NCBI GenBank assembly: GCA_025927935.1
Contig: JAICKM010000312.1
Location: 1 to 7,789 of the forward strand
Direction: 5' to 3'
DNA from: Chloroflexia bacterium
GTDB lineage: Bacteria; Chloroflexota; Chloroflexia; QHBQ01; JADMIH01
Length of the DNA: 7,789 nt
Both the position numbers and the translations under genes were made by a program. Within the stretch, counting starts at the first letter, position 1, and every line of letters begins with the position of its first letter. Shown one piece after another: positions 1 through 3,945 of this stretch. The notes beneath the pieces were generated by a model. It did no database searches. It saw only the letters and a list, made by a program, of their open reading frames with translations, and was not told the origin of the DNA.

Positions 1-120
1 CCCAAAACCCCCCCACCCCCCCACGTGCGGCGCGGCCTCCTGGGTCGCATGATTTTCCTTTCGCCCCCCCCCACCCCCCCTAAGGGCGGGGGCCGAAAAA
101 ATTGCCCCCCGCCGCCGCCA
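1..120. repeat. C-tract low-complexity DNA with competing hairpins
   Basis: Non-coding stretch dominated by C runs: 8-14 and 16-22, then 64-72 and 74-80. The two blocks resemble each other (C-run, A, C-run). Two mutually exclusive hairpins can be drawn. In the first, the C-run at 74-80 folds back on the G-rich 84-92 across a TAA loop. In the second, 85-92 (GGCGGGGG) pairs perfectly with 106-113 (CCCCCGCC) around an A-rich 13-base loop. The complementary strand has several G runs close together, so a G-quadruplex is possible. I see no credible gene here: the open frame over this stretch reads as proline- and glycine-rich low-complexity sequence. Homopolymers of this length are also prone to sequencing error. 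Confidence 0.5.
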
Positions 121-130
121 TCCGTAGCGA

Positions 131-144
131 CGCAATTGATTGCG
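131..144. repeat. Small palindrome in the leading gap
   Basis: CGCAAT-TG-ATTGCG is a 6-bp perfect inverted repeat with a 2-base centre. It lies between the C-tract block and the long inverted repeat. It could be a protein-binding site or chance; nothing else supports a role. Confidence 0.25.
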
Positions 145-191
145 CCCGCCGCCCTACCCCGATCGCCGCCGGCGGGGAATCAAGCGCGAAC

Positions 192-266
192 TGTCATTCT
201 GAGCGCAGCGAAGAATCTCGTCGCGGGCGGGTCCAGACGAGACTCTTCGCTGCGCTCAGAGTGACA
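192..266. repeat. Long imperfect inverted repeat (interspersed-repeat type)
   Basis: The left arm, 192-222, pairs with the right arm, 236-266, around a 13-base centre (223-235). Of 31 positions, 29 are Watson-Crick pairs, one is T/G (197/261) and one is A/C (215/243). The arm core is TTCTGAGCGCAGCGAAGAAT. From memory, near-identical sequences recur in intergenic DNA of Chloroflexota and other environmental bacteria, so this is more likely a copy of a dispersed palindromic element than a private terminator. It lies 20 bp past the stop of the minus-strand amidase, so it could end or stabilise that transcript. Neither flank has the T-run of a classical intrinsic terminator. Confidence 0.75.
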
Positions 267-285
267 AGAGCCACTTAAAGCGCCC

Positions 286-1308
286 TCAGCTATCCAGGTT
301 GCGGAAATCCAGGCGGGTATTGCCGTCGGCGTTGTCGTACAGATAGAGCGCGAACCCCTTGATGCGCTCGGCGTGCTCGACGGCGTTGGGTGTCTGGTTG
401 TAGAGGCCCACGTGAGCGCCGTTCGCGTCGCAGACGCGCCACTTGGCGGGCGCGTTCGGGTTGGCGTTTTGCGCGCCACGGAAGTCGATGCGGATCTCGC
501 CGTTGCCCAGGTAGATGCCCAGGCCGCTGACCTGCTCGGCGCCCGCCGCCGCCGTGGCACTCTGGCTGAACAGGCCCAACTGCCCGCCGTTGGGGTCCAT
601 CACCCGCCAGCGGATCTCCGCCGCGTCCGCGGGGGCCGGCGGGGGAGACGGACCGGGCGCCGGGGCGGGCGCGGTCCAGAAGTCCTTGCCGGTGCGGAAG
701 CCCTGCACATCGGGCAGGAAGTTGCGACCGGGGCAGGTGGTCGAGTTGCCGTATTGCCGGAGTTCGCCGTGGCCCCAGATGGCCTGGCGGTCCAGCTTGA
801 AATAGCCCAGCAGGCGGCTGATGACCCACTGCAACGTCTCGCGCTGGGCGTCGGTGGGCCGGTTGTCGCCGCTCTGGAAGTCGCCCTGGCAGACAATGCC
901 CACACCCTTGTCGTTCGCGTTGGTCGCGTGCCACGACCGCTCCCATAGAAAGTTGCAGCCCGTAAGCTGGCCGTCACGGTCGATGTAGAAGTGGTAGGCG
1001 ATATGGGGCGCGTGCAACATCGGTTCGCCGGGTTCGTTCCAGTTGCGCTGCTGCGTGTGATAGGTGTTGTCGAAGAAGATGTCGTCGTTGGCGCCGGCCG
1101 TGTGGTGGACGACCAGGATACTCACCTGCTGCTTGCGGCGGGTATAGAAGCCGTTCGGGTAGCCGGGAATATCGGTGCGGCGGGGCAGTTGCGGGTCGTT
1201 GCGCCAATCGCGGTAGCCGTGCGGTGCCCCGCTGAGGTCGAGATCGTCGCCCAGGTCGCGGGTATCGACCTCCGGCAGGTCATCCAGGCCAATTGCAACA
1301 TCATCCAT
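286..1308 (-). CDS. N-acetylmuramoyl-L-alanine amidase (Amidase_2/PGRP type) with duplicated C-terminal module
   Basis: Predicted zinc amidase that cuts the bond between N-acetylmuramic acid and L-alanine in peptidoglycan. The catalytic domain spans about residues 60-205 of 340. VVHHTAG holds the first zinc ligand (likely H68), followed by the AYHFYID strand (Y105), the WHATNAND motif (W126, H127), and WGHGE with H180; STTCPG supplies C192. A Pro/Ala-rich linker (213-229) leads to two similar units of about 48 residues, 231-278 and 287-337. They share the pattern WRV.D.NG...GL..Q, then a GLGIYL or GFALYL strand, then RxDFR. The ATG is preceded by AAAGGAGAG at 7 bp. The N-terminus is acidic (residues 1-26) with no hydrophobic signal segment, which is odd for a wall enzyme. 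The upstream DinB-like gene is 109 bp away, so this gene may be third in that transcript; I found no clear promoter in 1309-1417. The amidase call is firm; the role of the C-terminal units is unknown. Confidence 0.9.
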   Translation of the reverse strand: MDDVAIGLDDLPEVDTRDLGDDLDLSGAPHGYRDWRNDPQLPRRTDIPGYPNGFYTRRKQQVSILVVHHTAGANDDIFFDNTYHTQQRNWNEPGEPMLHAPHIAYHFYIDRDGQLTGCNFLWERSWHATNANDKGVGIVCQGDFQSGDNRPTDAQRETLQWVISRLLGYFKLDRQAIWGHGELRQYGNSTTCPGRNFLPDVQGFRTGKDFWTAPAPAPGPSPPPAPADAAEIRWRVMDPNGGQLGLFSQSATAAAGAEQVSGLGIYLGNGEIRIDFRGAQNANPNAPAKWRVCDANGAHVGLYNQTPNAVEHAERIKGFALYLYDNADGNTRLDFRNLDS

Positions 1309-1417
1309 CGCCAGGCTCTCCTTTGCTGACTAAGAGACCGAACAGCCGCGAGATCTCGATTCCGGCCCATGCCACGGAAGCACAACGGAAATATCGAGTA
1401 TGGGTCGTCAACGCGCG

Positions 1418-1918
1418 TTAGATTGCCGCGGGCGGACCGGGTTCCAGTGCCGCGACCGTGCCGCCCAGCGTGTCGAGGGCTTGCAGCAACTGCCGCCAGA
1501 GCGCGAACACGGCCTGGGCCAGCGGCGTTGGCCCGGCAGGGGTGCTCCAGTCGATGTCCATCGTATCCTGCAACAGCGCCTCCGTGGCCTGGAAGCGATA
1601 GCGGATCTGCTTCATGGCGACCATCAGGTCGGCGGCGTTCCACGCTGCCCGGCGGGCGGCCACCTCATCCGTGGGCAGCGCCGGCGGCGCCTCCCGCCCG
1701 TCGAGCAGGGCGATCAGGGCGGGGTAGACCACCGTGTCCAGTTCCAGGGCCAGGTCGAGCAACTGGCGGCGCACCGATGGGCCTGCCTCAAAAGAGGCAC
1801 CGGCGGGGGCCGCGTCCAGCAAGGCGGCGGGAATCTGCGAGGCCAGCCAGAGGTACTCCTCCAGCGCGTTATTGAGGTGCGGAATGATGACCTTGCGGTG
1901 ATAAGCCTGACCATGCAT
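1418..1918 (-). CDS. Hypothetical helical protein, possibly DinB-like
   Basis: A 166-residue protein that looks mostly alpha-helical, with helices around residues 8-36, 48-74, 88-118 and 130-155. This matches the size and helix layout of DinB/YfiT-type four-helix bundles. The segment 120-150 (DIDWSTP..GPTPLAQAVF) resembles the third-to-fourth helix link of that family. The histidine triad that binds metal in active DinB proteins is not apparent: the second helix reads LLDLALELDTVVYPAL with no His, and the last helix also lacks one. If it is a DinB relative, metal-dependent thiol-transferase activity is doubtful. The start is well supported: AAGGAGA lies 6 bp before the ATG. The gene begins 18 bp after the stop of the upstream secreted repeat protein, and its ribosome-binding site sits in that gap, so the two are probably co-transcribed. 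A short palindrome, AACGCGCGTT (1410-1419), overlaps its stop. The gene is real; the family assignment is tentative. Confidence 0.7.
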   Translation of the reverse strand: MHGQAYHRKVIIPHLNNALEEYLWLASQIPAALLDAAPAGASFEAGPSVRRQLLDLALELDTVVYPALIALLDGREAPPALPTDEVAARRAAWNAADLMVAMKQIRYRFQATEALLQDTMDIDWSTPAGPTPLAQAVFALWRQLLQALDTLGGTVAALEPGPPAAI

Positions 1919-1936
1919 CGGCGGTCTCCTTGGCGG

Positions 1937-2638
1937 TTAGGGCTGCGACGGGGTGGGCGTGGCGGCGGGCGGGTGATACTGTTCGGTCCCCAGTTGGCCC
2001 AGGACCACGCCGCCGAACTCCGGCGCGCTCCCCGGATGCAACTCGAAGCGCGCCCGCTCAAAGTATTGGACAACATACGGCTTGCCGTCGATCTTGCTCG
2101 GCTCCGTAAACATCTCGGAAATCGGGAAGCCAAACTGCTTCCAACTGCCGTAGCGGGTCCAGAAGTCGAGGAACGGTCCCTGGAGCGTGTGCTCGGTCTC
2201 CGGGAACCAACTGAGCGCGGCGCTCAGGGCGGCGGGCCGAGCCACTGGGCGGAAAGGCGGCTCGTCGCGCCGGCCCGCCGCCGCGATGTTGCCCAGCAAC
2301 CCGAACTGCACGTCGTCGGGCGGCGGCGTCTCCGGGTGATACTCGAAGCGCGCCCGCTGGAACCACTGCACCTGGTACGTCTTGCCGTCGGTCGGGTTCA
2401 CTTCCTCCTGCACATCGCTGATCGGATAGCCGTTGATGGCGACGCTCTCCTGGTACGAGTACGGCCCCTGCCAGGCCGCCAGGAAGCGCCCGGAGACGGT
2501 GTGATTGGTCTCGGCGAAGTAGATCGGCTGGGTGGCGTGTGTGGTGCTGCCCAGCGGCAGCAGCGAGATGCCCAGCGCGGCCACCAGGGCCAGGTAAATC
2601 AACGCCCGGCCCCCCGGTCGCGGGATCGAGACGCGCAT
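1937..2638 (-). CDS. Secreted protein with two tandem 'FGYPIS/RARFE.HP' repeats
   Basis: A 233-residue exported protein of unknown function. Residues 1-35 form a signal peptide: basic start, hydrophobic core ALIYLALVAALGISLLPL, and a likely cut after THA. The mature protein is two homologous units of about 75 residues (about 41-116 and 144-217). Each unit begins with E(T)xHTxxGxFLxxW, continues with (N/F)GYPIS or FGFPIS, a D-G-K-x-Y-x-VQ(W/Y)F segment and (Q/E)RARFE(Y/L)HP, and ends with GLLGN or GQLGT. From memory, proteins with these units are very numerous in Chloroflexota, and their biochemical role is not established. I chose the ATG at 2638 because AAGGAG sits just upstream and the signal peptide follows directly. 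An in-frame GTG at 2680 (247 residues) and ATG at 2653 lack a comparable site. It is first in the minus-strand unit, followed after 18 bp by the DinB-like gene. The tail is Pro/Thr-rich. Confidence 0.85.
   Translation of the reverse strand: MRVSIPRPGGRALIYLALVAALGISLLPLGSTTHATQPIYFAETNHTVSGRFLAAWQGPYSYQESVAINGYPISDVQEEVNPTDGKTYQVQWFQRARFEYHPETPPPDDVQFGLLGNIAAAGRRDEPPFRPVARPAALSAALSWFPETEHTLQGPFLDFWTRYGSWKQFGFPISEMFTEPSKIDGKPYVVQYFERARFELHPGSAPEFGGVVLGQLGTEQYHPPAATPTPSQP
2041..2358. repeat. 18-bp exact direct repeat inside the repeat-protein gene
   Basis: ACTCGAAGCGCGCCCGCT occurs at 2041-2058 and again at 2341-2358, exactly 300 bp apart. On the minus strand both copies encode the RARFE core of the two protein repeats. 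DNA identity outside this core is much lower, so this marks an internal duplication whose most constrained block has stayed identical or been homogenised. Confidence 0.85.
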
Positions 2639-2641
2639 TCG

Positions 2642-2647
2642 CTCCTT
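2642..2647 (-). promoter_or_regulatory. Shine-Dalgarno site that decides the start of the secreted repeat protein
   Basis: On the minus strand AAGGAG lies 3 bases before the ATG at 2638. The spacing is short, but the AAGG core leaves 5 bases. The competing in-frame starts at 2653 (ATG) and 2680 (GTG) have no purine-rich site at a usable distance. Confidence 0.55.
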
Positions 2648-2692
2648 ACCCATGCTTACATACAAATGATTGATCCTCACAAGTCTCTAGTT

Positions 2693-2721
2693 ACTATACG
2701 CATTGCCGCTCCACGACGCAA
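2693..2721 (-). promoter_or_regulatory. Candidate sigma-70-type promoter for the secreted repeat-protein unit
   Basis: On the minus strand a -35-like TTGCGT (2716-2721; 3 of 6 to consensus) is followed after exactly 17 bases by TATAGT (2693-2698; 5 of 6). Transcription would start near 2686, leaving a leader of about 45-50 bases before the ATG at 2638. This is the best-spaced promoter-like pair I found in the divergent region. Confidence 0.5.
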
Positions 2722-2776
2722 GATCCCAAGCGTGGCCTGAACCTTGCGACGACCGGCGTAGTTTGCGATCCAGCGA

Positions 2777-2795
2777 GGCCGGTTTGAAACCGGCC
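2777..2795. repeat. Palindrome A of the divergent intergenic region
   Basis: GGCCGGTTT-G-AAACCGGCC is a 9-bp perfect inverted repeat around one base. Its right flank reads ACTACAACGCACAAT. The type (GC-rich ends, A/T centre, flanking CTAC/GTAG) matches small palindromes I recall as dispersed in Chloroflexota genomes. It lies between the divergent repeat-protein and DUF4126 genes. Confidence 0.65.
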
Positions 2796-2841
2796 ACTAC
2801 AACGCACAATGAGCAGGGCAGGCCGCCGCTATTGTGTGTAG

Positions 2842-2861
2842 CGGCGCGATAAATCGCGCCG
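2842..2861. repeat. Palindrome B of the divergent intergenic region
   Basis: CGGCGCGAT-AA-ATCGCGCCG is a 9-bp perfect inverted repeat around AA. Its left flank, ATTGTGTGTAG, is close to the reverse complement of the right flank of palindrome A, so the two units face each other. It lies 79 bp before the DUF4126 start. The rest of 2681-2940 holds the candidate promoter at 2693-2721 and no gene that I believe. Confidence 0.65.
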
Positions 2862-2940
2862 TACTCGTTTGCCGGCAGCCTATGGGTCGCCCAACCGGGG
2901 CCGGGAATAGGCGTTATGTTAGCAGGAGGAATGTGCATTC

Positions 2941-3423
2941 ATGTCTGTGTCGTCTACGGAAGTATGGAAACTGGCCGCCGGGCTGGGTTGGCTCGCCGGG
3001 ATGCGCTCGGCGTCCGCTCCGGCGGCGTTCAGCTACCAGGTCGCCCACCATCCCGGCGCGCTACAGGGCACGCCGTTCGCGCCGCTGGCGTCGTCCCGCG
3101 TCCGCACCCTGCTGACCCTGAGCGCGCTGGGCGAATTTGTCGTGGACAAGCTGCCCATCACCCCCAGCCGCACGGACCCGGCCCCGCTGGCGGGGCGCAT
3201 GGGTTCGGGGGCGCTGGTCGGGGCCGCCGTTTTCGTCGAATACCGCCGCCCGGCAGTCATCGGCGCAGTCATCGGCGCGGGGGCAGCTTTCCTGGCGACC
3301 CACGTGCTCTACCGGTTGCGCGTAGTTGCGAGCGACGACCTCGGCATCCCCAACCTTGTCGCCGGGCTGATCGAGGATGGGGCAGCCATCGCGCTGGGCC
3401 GGTTCCTCGCCGGGAGCGGATGA
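2941..3423 (+). CDS. DUF4126 family membrane protein
   Basis: A 160-residue protein that matches the DUF4126 pattern as I know it. It has an early GLGWLAGMRSASAPAAFS block (residues 14-31), then a helix ending in ELxxDK-like GEFVVDKLP (64-72), ITPSRTDP (73-80), LAGRMGSGALVGAAVF (83-98), a Gly/Ala-rich membrane helix VIGAVIGAGAAFLATHVLYR (106-125), and an ED-containing C-terminal segment, NLVAGLIEDGAAIALGR (138-154). Four to five hydrophobic segments suggest an inner-membrane protein; its function is unknown. The ATG has AGGAGGA 10 bp upstream (2924-2930). The nearer ATG at 2931 is out of frame and abuts the site. It is the only plus-strand gene in the window, divergent from the secreted repeat protein and convergent with the cupin gene, so it is probably monocistronic. 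I found no good -35/-10 pair; TATGTT at 2915-2920 is a weak -10 candidate. Confidence 0.85.
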   Translation: MSVSSTEVWKLAAGLGWLAGMRSASAPAAFSYQVAHHPGALQGTPFAPLASSRVRTLLTLSALGEFVVDKLPITPSRTDPAPLAGRMGSGALVGAAVFVEYRRPAVIGAVIGAGAAFLATHVLYRLRVVASDDLGIPNLVAGLIEDGAAIALGRFLAGSG

Positions 3424-3443
3424 CGTGCCTGCTACCCGCTGAG

Positions 3444-3489
3444 CAGACGGCCCGGAGTCGCGGCTAGGCGCCTGACTCCGGGCCGTCTG
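3444..3489. terminator. Convergent hairpin shared by the DUF4126 and cupin genes
   Basis: The left arm 3444-3459 (CAGACGGCCCGGAGTC) is perfectly complementary over 16 bp to 3474-3489. A 14-base loop between them can itself form a 3-bp stem (3462-3464 with 3470-3472). The hairpin begins 20 bp after the DUF4126 stop. It contains the cupin stop codon TAG (3464-3466) in its loop, with the last cupin codons in the right arm. Position and strength suggest a bidirectional terminator. Neither side has a proper T-run, so it may instead act as a transcript-end stabiliser or a Rho-assisted stop. Confidence 0.7.
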
Positions 3490-3880
3490 TATTAACCACG
3501 ATCACGCCATTGCAAGCGCGCGACACGACCATCACCACCGGCTCGTCGCCCAGGCACTCCTCGCGGTGGACCGCGCCGGGCGCCACGTCGAGGAAATCGC
3601 CCGGCCCCACCTCGGCGCTTTCCCCGCCGTCCGGCCCCCACGAGAATCGCGCCCGGCCCTGCACGATATAGATCGCCGTCTCGCAATCGCCGTGGTGATG
3701 CCAGCCGCTGACCGTGCCGGGCGGCGTGGTAGTCACGCCCACCCAGAGGTTGCGGCTGCCGGTCGTATCGGGAGCCACACCTGCCTCGCGCGTCATGCCC
3801 GTGGTTTGCGCGGTGGTCCGGCTCCGCTCATGGGGCCGGACGACCTGCACACCCGGCTCCCTTGCCGCTTGATCACTCAT
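3464..3880 (-). CDS. Small single-domain cupin
   Basis: A 138-residue protein with one cupin beta-barrel (about residues 42-128). Motif 1 is G55-TVSGW-H61-H62-H63-GDC-E67, giving the metal set H61, H63 and E67, followed by YIVQGRARF. Motif 2 is PGDFLDVAPGAVH with H105 as fourth ligand; its usual proline position is shifted by one, reading AP. A bound Fe, Mn, Ni or Zn is likely. Substrate and reaction cannot be read: such proteins include isomerases, dioxygenases, sugar-binding and sensor proteins. There is no signal peptide, so it is probably cytoplasmic. AGGAGGA lies 10 bp before the ATG, with a run of T just upstream of it. The gene follows the GT-C-like gene by 65 bp on the same strand and may be last in that transcript. 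Its final codons and stop fall inside the convergent hairpin at 3444-3489. Confidence 0.85.
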   Translation of the reverse strand: MSDQAAREPGVQVVRPHERSRTTAQTTGMTREAGVAPDTTGSRNLWVGVTTTPPGTVSGWHHHGDCETAIYIVQGRARFSWGPDGGESAEVGPGDFLDVAPGAVHREECLGDEPVVMVVSRACNGVIVVNTDGPESGA

Positions 3881-3945
3881 GGGATCGGTCTCCTCCTAAA
3901 AACGGCCGCTTGTCTGGCGCTCCCGGCTCGATAGTCGCCTGCGCG

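Noticed and set aside
25..264. Plus-strand frame over the C-tract and inverted repeat
   Set aside because: The product is low-complexity Pro/Gly followed by the translated inverted repeat; this looks like repeat DNA read as protein.
1403..1412. TTGACG-like -35 box before the amidase gene
   Set aside because: No -10 hexamer is found at 16-18 bp spacing, so a separate amidase promoter is not supported.
2678..2680. GTG as start of the secreted repeat protein
   Set aside because: It would add 14 residues before the signal peptide and has no ribosome site; the ATG at 2638 has AAGGAG just upstream.
1400..2740. Long plus-strand open frame across the DinB-like and repeat-protein genes
   Set aside because: It is antisense to two genes with good ribosome sites and a signal peptide, and its composition is Arg/Gly/Leu-rich without motifs.
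2777..2861. CRISPR-like repeat pair
   Set aside because: There are only two units, they are inverted rather than direct, and the cores differ; there is no spacer array and no cas gene.
2687..2938. Minus-strand 83-codon frame in the divergent intergenic region
   Set aside because: It is composed largely of the two palindromes and the promoter-like region, with no recognisable protein pattern.
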